This document shows positions 35,375 through 42,843 of a DNA stretch of 64,000 nucleotides, piece after piece; the first letter of the stretch is position 1; every line of letters starts with the position of its first letter. The DNA is from JAAGZL01 sp050290785 (GTDB lineage Bacteria; Pseudomonadota; Gammaproteobacteria; Chromatiales; Chromatiaceae). The notes below the pieces were generated by a model. It did no database searches, had not been told where the DNA came from, and was given only the letters and a program-made list of their open reading frames with translations. The position numbers were made by a program, and so were the translations under genes. The stretch lies in the NCBI GenBank assembly GCA_050290785.1, contig JBNKIR010000059.1, positions 1 through 64,000 of the forward strand. The letters run 5' to 3'.

Positions 35375-35785
35375 ATGTCCACGGTTGATGTTTTTACCGT
35401 TTGCGACATAATGTGCCACAAAAATATTCAAACCGGGATTTATTGCATAATGTATAAGATAGAAGAGACAACGATAGGGAAAGGCTTGGTGGCGACAATG
35501 GATATTCCCAGAAATACCGAAATAATAAGGTTGGATGATGGGGAGATGACAAATATTAGAACGCAGTACTCAATAGAGATAGATGAAGGTATTTACTCGC
35601 TGCACGCATCAGCTATATATATAAATCATAGCTTTACCCCTAACTGTGTGGTGTTGTTTAGAAAATTAATATCGTGCAAGCCGGTAAAAAAAGGTGAGCA
35701 GATAACCTTGTATTACCCTCAGCATGAATCTGAAATATCTCATCCATTTGTAGATGCCGAGACAGGTATGGAGGTTAAGATGTAG
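35375..35785 (+). CDS. Small SET-domain protein
   Basis: A 136-residue protein with SET-domain features: GKGLVATMDIPRNTEII at the start of the fold, INHSFTPNCVV (the NHSxxPN motif that builds the methyl-donor pocket), and KKGEQITLYY (the GExxTxxY motif). It would therefore be a lysine methyltransferase-type fold, compact and without pre-SET domains. Bacterial members of this size are common, but their substrates are mostly unknown. It is last in the five-gene run, 15 nt after PP-loop B. ATG 35375 has AAGG upstream; ATG 35450 would drop the first 25 residues. Confidence 0.75.
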   Translation: MSTVDVFTVCDIMCHKNIQTGIYCIMYKIEETTIGKGLVATMDIPRNTEIIRLDDGEMTNIRTQYSIEIDEGIYSLHASAIYINHSFTPNCVVLFRKLISCKPVKKGEQITLYYPQHESEISHPFVDAETGMEVKM

Positions 35786-35804
35786 TTGTAACTTTGGGGT
35801 GGTG

Positions 35805-37139
35805 TCAGGACCCATTCAGTCCGTTGTTATGGCAGTCCATGCAGTCACAAGTCAGTTTGCACGGGTACTTCCAGCAACACCACGCAGAAGATTGAGCATG
35901 ATATATACGTTCCAGATGTTCTTTCTTGGATGACTTAATAAGCACCACTTCATCCGGTATTGTGTCGTAGGTTATAAGGTTGACGGCGTCTTGAATTGAA
36001 TCAAAGGCAAAAAGGCGGTCCTTGTTTTCGGCGGAGATTACCTTGTGGATATGGATTGACATCGCCCCTGCAAATATCACGCGATCAGCCAACTTAAGTC
36101 CTTCCTGGGCTATCTTCCTATACTTTGGACTTATCGACCCTGGCACATCTGAGAATGAGCCGATTATGAGTGTTATACGTGGCGCCTTTATGTCCGATAG
36201 CATCTGTACTATGGGTGGAACACTCCAATACGAGGCCTTGAAACAGTCTGATATAATCCAGGTTCCGGAAGGGGTGCGATGTAAAGACATGCGCTTGTCC
36301 ACGGGTGCTATGTGATTGAGGGCGCGAGCGCATTCGGTGAGAGAGACCCCGGCAGCCAATGCCGCAGTAATGGCTGCCAGTAGTGAGGTTACCCATATTT
36401 CCCCAAACAGTCCTGTTTGAATGCGTACGCTTTCGCCCTGATAGCTGACTGTCAGCGCGAGGAGTTCAGGCCAGGAGGCCGATATGTCGCTCGCGCGCAC
36501 ATCCGCATTTTCGCTAATGCCAAAGGTCAGTAGATGTGACGTCGTTTTGTCCGCCATGGCTGCAACATGGGGATCGTCGATATTGAGTACGGCCGTTCCA
36601 CCGCTTCGTACATGTTCAATAAGGACGCTCTTCTCTGCTGCAACCGCATCCAGTGTGCGAAAACTTGTGTAGTGATCCTGTCCAATCGTTGTGACAACAC
36701 AGATATCCGGCGCAACGATCCTGGCGATGCTGCCAATAATTCCTGGTTCATGACCACTGATTTCCTGCACATAAAAATCATGTGAACGCTTAACCTTGAG
36801 AAGGTTCTTTATTACATCCTTAGGCGTATTATAATCAATCCCCAGATAGCATGGTCCTTGTTGGGATAGAATCCGGTTTAAAAAATGAGTTGCGCTGGTC
36901 TTGCCACAGCTACCGGTGATACCTATAACTGTTGTGTTTGTTAAGAGACGCCGCCAGAGAAAGGCCCGGGGACGCTTCAGTCGATTTTTTAATGCAAGAA
37001 TCTTATTTCGTATGTGACTTTTAACTGGCATATATTTTGGGTCATGTCCGTCCGACTGCAGGGTAGTTACTTGGCGGGTGTTCGATATGTTTGATTTTAT
37101 ATCACCCCATGATATTTCAGTAAGTTTCCAGCTGTGCAA
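35805..37139 (-). CDS. Mur ligase-like protein with cysteine-rich tail
   Basis: A 444-residue three-domain Mur-ligase fold. The ATP-binding loop GITGSCGKTSATHFLN starts near residue 71; central motifs include EISGHEPG, VVTTIGQDHYTSF and NIDDPHVAA. A C-terminal domain carries SFSDVPGSISPKYRKIA. It resembles MurF-type ligases but lacks their N-terminal uracil domain and stands apart from any mur/dcw genes. The last 25 residues hold six cysteines (WCCWKYPCKLTCDCMDC), a probable metal-binding tail not found in MurF. It probably joins an amino acid or peptide to a carboxylate in the neighbouring glycan pathway; that is inference. The TTG start is weak; ATG at 37031 is an alternative. Confidence 0.78.
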   Translation of the reverse strand: MHSWKLTEISWGDIKSNISNTRQVTTLQSDGHDPKYMPVKSHIRNKILALKNRLKRPRAFLWRRLLTNTTVIGITGSCGKTSATHFLNRILSQQGPCYLGIDYNTPKDVIKNLLKVKRSHDFYVQEISGHEPGIIGSIARIVAPDICVVTTIGQDHYTSFRTLDAVAAEKSVLIEHVRSGGTAVLNIDDPHVAAMADKTTSHLLTFGISENADVRASDISASWPELLALTVSYQGESVRIQTGLFGEIWVTSLLAAITAALAAGVSLTECARALNHIAPVDKRMSLHRTPSGTWIISDCFKASYWSVPPIVQMLSDIKAPRITLIIGSFSDVPGSISPKYRKIAQEGLKLADRVIFAGAMSIHIHKVISAENKDRLFAFDSIQDAVNLITYDTIPDEVVLIKSSKKEHLERIYHAQSSAWCCWKYPCKLTCDCMDCHNNGLNGS

Positions 37140-37162
37140 TGACTCTATTCGAATCTTGGTTG

Positions 37163-38005
37163 TTAATCATCCTGAATCTGGGGTGAAATACAATTCGGTT
37201 TTTCGCCGTTAAATCCAGTTTCCAACAGGGCCAGCTCGTTCTCACTGAAACCCGCCTTGCTGCGTGCATCGTGATTGAACGGTCCCTTAGGATAATGCCC
37301 AATGTACTGCATGACCAGTTCAAAGAATTTTTGATCCGGGTCGACCCCCTCTTCACAGCAGCGGTAACGAAACCAGCGTGTACCGGCACCTACATGTGCG
37401 GTCTCGTCATTGGCTACATCCGTCAGCACAGCCGCCGTCTCCGGGTCGCCTATGGCGCGGAAACGTTCCAGGGTGCGGGGAACAACATCCAGCGCCCGCG
37501 CCTCCATAACCCGGTGGACTATGGCCATGCGGTCCATCAGGTCATCCGCCGTCTCCACCGCATGCTGCCACAGTCTGTCGTGGGCTGGAAAATCACCGTA
37601 GTCGAATCCCATGACGCGGAGCCGGTCACGCAGGGCCAGAAAGTGGCGGGTCTCATCGGCGGCGGTGTGGATCCAGTCGTCATAATACTCCCGGGGCAGG
37701 CCACGGTAACGGTAGACGGTGTCCCAGGCCAGATTAACGGCGGTGAGTTCGATATGGGTAAGGGCGTGTATCAACGCGGCGCGGCGGGTCTCGGAACCGA
37801 AACCACGCTTCGGTACTGAATCTGGTGAGACCAGGGTGAGGCGTTCCTGCCTGCCGGGGTTGATGTCCGGCTCCGGTGGCTCGCCATCCTTCCACTCCAG
37901 CGATCCGTTCTCCCAGGATGCAAACAGCTCCATGGTCAAGGCCATCTTCTCGTCGGGATCGGAGAGCAGCAGGCAGTGTCTGGCTTGTCGGTATAGGTTG
38001 TCCAA
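37163..38005 (-). CDS. DUF455 ferritin-like protein
   Basis: A 280-residue, mostly helical protein. A di-iron-type pattern is visible: HIELTAVNLAWD, then DETRHFLALRDRL, then EARALDVVPRTLERF and DETAHVGAGTRWF, giving the Glu/ExxH pairs of ferritin-like enzymes. It belongs to the DUF455 family (MiaE-like superfamily), whose reaction is unknown; some relatives are tRNA hydroxylases. The Mur-ligase-like gene lies 23 nt downstream on the same strand, so they could share a transcript, although this gene has the base composition of the core genome. Confidence 0.88.
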   Translation of the reverse strand: MDNLYRQARHCLLLSDPDEKMALTMELFASWENGSLEWKDGEPPEPDINPGRQERLTLVSPDSVPKRGFGSETRRAALIHALTHIELTAVNLAWDTVYRYRGLPREYYDDWIHTAADETRHFLALRDRLRVMGFDYGDFPAHDRLWQHAVETADDLMDRMAIVHRVMEARALDVVPRTLERFRAIGDPETAAVLTDVANDETAHVGAGTRWFRYRCCEEGVDPDQKFFELVMQYIGHYPKGPFNHDARSKAGFSENELALLETGFNGEKPNCISPQIQDD

Positions 38006-38158
38006 TGGTGTTGAACTGACTCGGTAAGAAACTGCTGAATAATCTTACGGTGTAGCGGTGGATAACGCCAGGGTCATGATGACTAAAGATATCCGGCTAT
38101 TTTTTTAACTGGTTGGTTAGTAGATTCCAGATCAGGGATATCTCAGATGGACGGAAGG

Positions 38159-39232
38159 CTAAGCCAGCAACGACACGCTCTTCACCTGGGCATACAGGGC
38201 CATCCCTTCCTGCAACCCCAGGGCGACCGCTGAGCGGCGGGTGATGCGGGCCAGGATGGTCTGGCCGTCGTCCAGCTCGGTACGCACCATCATCTGACTA
38301 GGGCTGATCTCATGGGTGTCGATCACCCTGACCGGCAGGATGTTGATGATGCTGGTGTCGGAGTGGGCGCGCAGGGACAGGCTGACATCCCGCGCCCGGA
38401 TCTCTACCCGCGCGTGCTTGCCCACGGGCATGTCCTCACGGGTCACCGCCACCCGGCCGCCGTGCATGCCGATCCAGGTGAGGTGGTAGGTGTGGTCGTG
38501 GGATGAGACATAGCCTTCGAGGATGGAGACCGCGTTGTCGTAGTTGGCCAGCGGCAGGTCCAGGCGTGTCATCAGGTCCGACGCTGCCCCCTGAGCGACC
38601 ACCTTTCCATCCTCCAGCAGCACCATCTGGTCGGCGAGACGGGCCACCTCGTTGGGGTCGTGTGATACATAGATGGAGGGGATGGCGAACTGGTCATGCA
38701 GACTATCCAGATAGGGCAGTATGGCCTGTTTCGCCTCATGGTCCAGGGCGGAGAGCGGTTCGTCCATCAGCAGCAGGCGCGGGCTGGTGAGCAGGGCCCG
38801 GGCGATGGCCACCCGCTGGCGTTCGCCCCCGGATAGCCTGTGGGTGGCGCGCTGCAACAGCGGGCCTATGCCCAGTATCTCCACGGCGCTGTCGAATCCG
38901 ACCTTGTGTTGCTGCGGTGGAACCAGACGGCGTCCGTACTCCAGGTTCCGGCGCACGGAGAGGTGGGGGAACAGACTGGCCTCCTGAAAGACGTAACCGA
39001 GCGGTCGTCTGTGTGCAGGGAGGAAGAACCCCCGTTCCTGCCATACATCGCCATTGATCCTTACCACACCGTGGTCCGCCTGTATCAATCCGGCGATGGC
39101 CCGCAATATGCTGGTCTTACCCGATCCTGACCTGCCGAACAGGGCGGTGACCCCGCTGGCGGGTACGGTGAACGCGGCATCCAGGTGCAGTTCGCCCAGG
39201 CGGTGTTGCAGGTTGATCTCTATGCTGTTCAT
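38159..39232 (-). CDS. modC: Molybdate ABC transporter ATP-binding protein
   Basis: A 357-residue ABC ATPase. It has Walker A GRSGSGKTS near residue 35, the signature LSGGERQRVA, Walker B LLMDEPLSALD, and a C-terminal TOBE (Mop) domain about 285-355 (RARVEIRARDVSLSL; SALG). It energises molybdate import through ModB. The frame continues upstream to 39334, but the ATG at 39232 overlaps the modB stop as ATGA and gives the usual start MNSIEINLQHRLG. Transcribed with modB and modA. Confidence 0.95.
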   Translation of the reverse strand: MNSIEINLQHRLGELHLDAAFTVPASGVTALFGRSGSGKTSILRAIAGLIQADHGVVRINGDVWQERGFFLPAHRRPLGYVFQEASLFPHLSVRRNLEYGRRLVPPQQHKVGFDSAVEILGIGPLLQRATHRLSGGERQRVAIARALLTSPRLLLMDEPLSALDHEAKQAILPYLDSLHDQFAIPSIYVSHDPNEVARLADQMVLLEDGKVVAQGAASDLMTRLDLPLANYDNAVSILEGYVSSHDHTYHLTWIGMHGGRVAVTREDMPVGKHARVEIRARDVSLSLRAHSDTSIINILPVRVIDTHEISPSQMMVRTELDDGQTILARITRRSAVALGLQEGMALYAQVKSVSLLA

Positions 39233-39903
39233 GTACCGCTCCTGCGCAGGCGCCTCTCCAGCACATACATGGTAAATACCACGATGAAGGAGAACAGCAG
39301 CATGCCGCCGGCCAGCCAGTGGGCCTGGGTCCACTCCAGGGACTCCACATGATCGTAGATGGCGACCGAGAGTACCTTGGTCTCTCCTGGGATGTTGCCG
39401 CCGATCATCAGGATTACACCGAACTCTCCCACGGTATGGGCAAAGCCGAGCACAGCCCCGGTCAGAAATCCGGGGCGGGCCAGGGGCAGGGCGATGGTAA
39501 AGAAACGGCGCAGGGGCGATGCGCGCAGGGTGGCGGCCACCTCCAACGGTCTATCTCCCACCGCCTCGAAGGCGTTGCGTACCGGCTGCACCACGAAGGG
39601 CAGGGAGTAGATGGTGGAACCTACCACCAGACCGGCAAAGGTGAAGGGCAGGGTGCCGAGTCCGAGGCTGGAGGTCAGGCGACCCACGGCACCCTCTGGA
39701 CCCAGCAGCAGCAGCAGGTAGAAGCCCAGCACGGTAGGCGGCAGCACCAGGGGCAGGGCCACCAGGCTGCCGACCACCTCTTTCCAGCGGGCATGGGATC
39801 GGGCCAGCCACCAGGCCAGGGGGGTTCCCGCGATCAGCAGGATCAGGGTGGTGAGCGAGGCCAGCTTCAGTGTCAGCCAGACCGGTTGCCAATCCAATAC
39901 CAT
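39229..39903 (-). CDS. modB: Molybdate ABC transporter permease
   Basis: A 224-residue inner-membrane permease with five predicted transmembrane helices. The EAA loop reads EVAATLRASPLRRFFTIALP, and TVGEFGVILMIGG is typical of ModB. Its stop overlaps the modC start by 4 nt, and modA lies 12 nt upstream, giving a tight modABC order. Confidence 0.95.
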   Translation of the reverse strand: MVLDWQPVWLTLKLASLTTLILLIAGTPLAWWLARSHARWKEVVGSLVALPLVLPPTVLGFYLLLLLGPEGAVGRLTSSLGLGTLPFTFAGLVVGSTIYSLPFVVQPVRNAFEAVGDRPLEVAATLRASPLRRFFTIALPLARPGFLTGAVLGFAHTVGEFGVILMIGGNIPGETKVLSVAIYDHVESLEWTQAHWLAGGMLLFSFIVVFTMYVLERRLRRSGT

Positions 39904-39915
39904 GGGTTTATGTCC

Positions 39916-40659
39916 TTACTCTACGCCGTAGCCATATTTGAGTATGATCTCTTGGGCGGCATCTCCCCGCAAGTAGTCCAGCAGGGCCTGTGCGGCCGGG
40001 TTTCCTGTTCCTTTGCTCAGTAGTACCGCGTCCTGGCGGATGGGTGTGTACAGCTCATCCGGCACCAGCCAGCGGCTGCCGCCGGCGTCCAGGGCGATCT
40101 GGGCCAGGGCCACGAAACCAAACTCGGCGTTGCCGGTGGCGACGAACTGGTGGGTCTGGGCGATGCTGTCACCGATCACCAGTTTGGGTCCTGTTGTCTG
40201 GTAGATGCCAAGACCCTGCATCACCTCCACCGCTGCCGCGCCGTAAGGGGCGGTCTTGGGGTTGGCGATGGCAAGCTTTTTAAACTCTCCTGCACGCAGT
40301 GCCTGTTCGCTGGCGGCACGTCTTGCGTCACTGCTCCACAGCACCAGTTTACCGATGGCATAGGTGAAACGTTCGCTGGCGGCACTATCTTCCTCCAGCA
40401 GCTTGGGGCGTTTCCGGTCGGCGGCCAGGAATACATCGAAGGGGGCGCCGTTCTTGATCTGTGTATACAACTTGCCGGTGGAGCCGAAGCTGACTACGGC
40501 GTGGTGTCCGCTGGCCTGTTCGAATTTTGTCGCAATCTCCTTCATGGCGGCGGTGAAGTTGGCGGCCACCGCCACATGGACCTCGCCGGCCTGCGCGAGA
40601 GAACTGCCCAGGATCAAGGCCAGGGCGCCGATGCTGTTTGAGACTGTCTTAAATTTCAT
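39916..40659 (-). CDS. modA: Periplasmic molybdate-binding protein
   Basis: A 247-residue solute-binding protein. The signal peptide is IGALALILGSSLAQA, and the mature part begins GEVHVAVAANFTAAMKEIA. Family blocks SFGSTGKLYTQIKNGAPFDV, FLAADRKRP and GNAEFGFVALAQI are present. It delivers molybdate or tungstate to ModBC. It is 39 nt downstream of modE, so it is probably read from the modE promoter or from one within the short gap. Confidence 0.95.
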   Translation of the reverse strand: MKFKTVSNSIGALALILGSSLAQAGEVHVAVAANFTAAMKEIATKFEQASGHHAVVSFGSTGKLYTQIKNGAPFDVFLAADRKRPKLLEEDSAASERFTYAIGKLVLWSSDARRAASEQALRAGEFKKLAIANPKTAPYGAAAVEVMQGLGIYQTTGPKLVIGDSIAQTHQFVATGNAEFGFVALAQIALDAGGSRWLVPDELYTPIRQDAVLLSKGTGNPAAQALLDYLRGDAAQEIILKYGYGVE

Positions 40660-40698
40660 TTTGCTACTCCTTACTGCTTTGTGAATATAACAGGGTGG

Positions 40699-41502
40699 TC
40701 AGTCCACCCCAAGGATGACGTGTGACGCCTTGATCAGGGCGCACAGGGCCTTACCCTTACCAAGGCCCAGCTGCTCTTCGCTTTCGCTGGTGATGATGGC
40801 GGCGATATGCTTGTTTCCCTCCAGTTCGATGATCACTTCACTGTTGACCGGGCCGCGCTGGATGTGGGAGATGATCCCGCAAAGTCGATTGCGCGCGCTG
40901 GTGCGCAGCCCATCGTTCGGTGGGATCAGAATGACCGAACTGGCCTTGAACAGGGCGTAGGCGTCACGCCCCTCTTCCAGCCCCATCTCCTCCAGGCTCT
41001 CACGGGTAACGGTGGCGGTCAGACGGCTATCGCGATTTATGGCCAGGGTTACCTCGGCGTTTACCGGTCCCACCTTGGTGTTGATTACGGTTCCCCGTAG
41101 CTGATTACGTGCACTGGTGCGCATGGATAGCCTCCTCATAAGTTGTTGCAATTGGTCCAGATCGGATATGTCCCGACTCATAGCGGCAAGCATCCTGCGG
41201 TACTCCGCCTCCATGCGCCGGAAGGCGTCGATCAGGTTCTGTCCCTGTCTGGTCAGCAGGGTCTCGCCGCCGCGCGGTCCTCCGGGGCGACGCTCCAGCA
41301 GGGGGGGATCGGACAGATTGTTGATGGTATTGACCGCATCCCAGGCCGAGCGATAACTGATACCCAACGCCTTGGCGGCAGCGGTGATGGATCCGTGTTC
41401 GGCTATGGCCTCCAGCAGGGCCACCCGCTCTGCGGTGAGGTCGGTGCCGTCCTGGCCGGCCATCCAGAACCTTCCATCTACATGAGATAGCCCCCTGTTC
41501 AT
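40699..41502 (-). CDS. modE: Molybdate-responsive regulator ModE
   Basis: A 267-residue regulator. The winged helix-turn-helix (about 20-85) reads EHGSITAAAKALGISYRSAW, then LLERRPGGPRGGETLLT. Two tandem Mop/TOBE domains follow, beginning SARNQLRGTV and SARNRLCGII; these bind molybdate. It represses mod transport genes when molybdate is plentiful. The frame is open to 41592, but the ATG at 41502 is chosen because it overlaps the stop of a 16-codon leader that has a strong ribosome binding site. It is first in modEABC. Confidence 0.92.
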   Translation of the reverse strand: MNRGLSHVDGRFWMAGQDGTDLTAERVALLEAIAEHGSITAAAKALGISYRSAWDAVNTINNLSDPPLLERRPGGPRGGETLLTRQGQNLIDAFRRMEAEYRRMLAAMSRDISDLDQLQQLMRRLSMRTSARNQLRGTVINTKVGPVNAEVTLAINRDSRLTATVTRESLEEMGLEEGRDAYALFKASSVILIPPNDGLRTSARNRLCGIISHIQRGPVNSEVIIELEGNKHIAAIITSESEEQLGLGKGKALCALIKASHVILGVD

Positions 41503-41549
41503 GACTGCCTGCCATGTAAAGGTCGGACCGATATGAGTGTCGTCTGCAT
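41499..41549 (-). CDS. 16-residue leader peptide overlapping the modE start
   Basis: On the minus strand, GGAGGG lies 4 nt before an ATG at 41549 that opens a 16-codon frame, MQTTLISVRPLHGRQS. Its TGA overlaps the modE ATG as ATGA. modE itself has only a weak AGG upstream, so translation of modE may depend on this frame. The peptide is too short for homology; the call rests on the ribosome binding site and overlap. Confidence 0.45.
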   Translation of the reverse strand: MQTTLISVRPLHGRQS

Positions 41550-41568
41550 AACGCCCTCCACAAAAATT

Positions 41569-41581
41569 TGTCAGTTTGACA
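41569..41581. promoter_or_regulatory. Inverted repeat upstream of the modE leader, possible operator
   Basis: TGTCA-GTT-TGACA is a perfect 5-bp inverted repeat 20 nt upstream of the leader ATG. It does not look like the E. coli ModE box built around TATATAA. It may bind another regulator or be chance. The whole 41593-41786 stretch upstream holds no gene I can support. Confidence 0.3.
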
Positions 41582-41786
41582 CATGGGTACATGGCAATAG
41601 CCGTGCCAACTGGTTAACTATATGAAAGTACAGGATTAAGTTGCTGGATGGTTTTGAGTTTTGGGCGACATGCAACACAAATGCATAACGCATTTGTAGT
41701 AAATCAAACAGTGATCGTGGTTAACGGACCTAGGAGTGGGGCGTCAACAACGGAGGATTTAAACGGGTGGATTGGCGCGTGTTCGA

Positions 41787-42029
41787 CTAGCGGGAATCTC
41801 CAGAACAGCAGTTACGTTTGCCGCCACCCATGGCGAAAAAGGTGATTGTGCTTGCCACTACCGCGGAAAGTGCGAGCAGGGGCCAGAGGGGGAAGGCAAT
41901 CTCCCATCCAACCGCTATCGGCATCCAGTCTCCAGGCCCGGAGGTTACCGCCAGACTATGCTGTTCCAACACCCAGTCGTTGTAGATGCTGAGTAGTCCT
42001 ATTAGGAAGAAATAGATGGCGCGACACAT
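41787..42029 (-). CDS. Small two-helix membrane protein
   Basis: An 80-residue protein with two hydrophobic segments (AIYFFLIGLLSIY and LWPLLALSAVVASTITFFA) and a short polar end (KRNCCSGDSR). ATG 42029 has GAGGAG about 7 nt upstream, which decides this start over the frame opening at 42092. I do not recognise a family. It lies between modE and the DUF4124 gene on the same strand. Confidence 0.6.
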   Translation of the reverse strand: MCRAIYFFLIGLLSIYNDWVLEQHSLAVTSGPGDWMPIAVGWEIAFPLWPLLALSAVVASTITFFAMGGGKRNCCSGDSR

Positions 42030-42136
42030 GGATTGTCTCCTCGGGAAATTGTCGGGCAGCCTACTTGAGGAATAGGCTATTTGCATTAACAAGTGTCAAG
42101 ATCGCTGGATACAGGTGGCATCTGTTTTATCCATAT

Positions 42137-42598
42137 CTAATTACAGTACTCTTCAATCCTTTGGTTCTGCCTGGCTATCTGTTCCTCGATGCGGTTCTTG
42201 GCCGAGCGTTTATGCCCTTGCCTGAGTTTGCGTCTGAGCAGGTCCAGTCTATCCTGGTAGTGCTCACACCTATCCTTGGTCCTGGCGGAACTCCTCTTAT
42301 TGAGCCTGGTCTGTTTCATGGCCTTTTTCTTAGCCTTGATCAGACGTTCATTCCGCTTCTCGTAATTTTTGATCATGCGCAGTTCGCCGGGACGCATTAT
42401 CTCTTTTAGCGAGTTGTTCCTGGATGGTGCGGTGGTGATGATCTCAGGACTTACCTGTGTGGAATCTACGCCATGGGGCGCGTAATCGCCAAAGTGGGTT
42501 CGTCCGTCCTGGTCCACCCATTTCGTGATATCGGCAGGGTTGGCTGGATTTGTTGCGAGCAGCAGCGATCCAATACAGCAGAAGATGCGAATATCCAT
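42137..42598 (-). CDS. DUF4124-domain periplasmic protein
   Basis: A 153-residue exported protein with signal sequence MDIRIFCCIGSLLLAT and the DUF4124 block ITKWVDQDGRTHFGDYAP right after it. The rest is a long basic helical region (KRNERLIKAKKKAMKQ; QDRLDLLRRKLRQG) probably forming a coiled coil. DUF4124 proteins are common in gammaproteobacterial envelopes and have no established function. Confidence 0.8.
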   Translation of the reverse strand: MDIRIFCCIGSLLLATNPANPADITKWVDQDGRTHFGDYAPHGVDSTQVSPEIITTAPSRNNSLKEIMRPGELRMIKNYEKRNERLIKAKKKAMKQTRLNKRSSARTKDRCEHYQDRLDLLRRKLRQGHKRSAKNRIEEQIARQNQRIEEYCN

Positions 42599-42843
42599 TT
42601 CGATTTTCCTCCGTGAATGTGCCGGCTATATTGGCTTAATATCCAGGTTGCTGCAAGATATGCGTAATATTTGCGCCGATGAATGGCTGCGGTTTATAGT
42701 AATCTGCAGATGGTGATTGTACTGTTGCGCTACCGTGCATTTATTCCTGTTGTGTGCGTCCAATTACTCCTTGTTTTGTTTGTGTTGGCTTTTATCCGGT
42801 TGAATTAATCTTGTACAGATCTACTCCTCTCTTCTCTCGGCTC

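Noticed and set aside
35805..37139. The Mur-like ligase as MurF itself
   Set aside because: It lacks the MurF N-terminal domain, has a cysteine-rich tail and is far from a cell-wall cluster in this window.
41600..41786. E. coli-type ModE box upstream of modE
   Set aside because: Only a short TATAG stretch is present; the two spaced TATATAA-like halves are missing.
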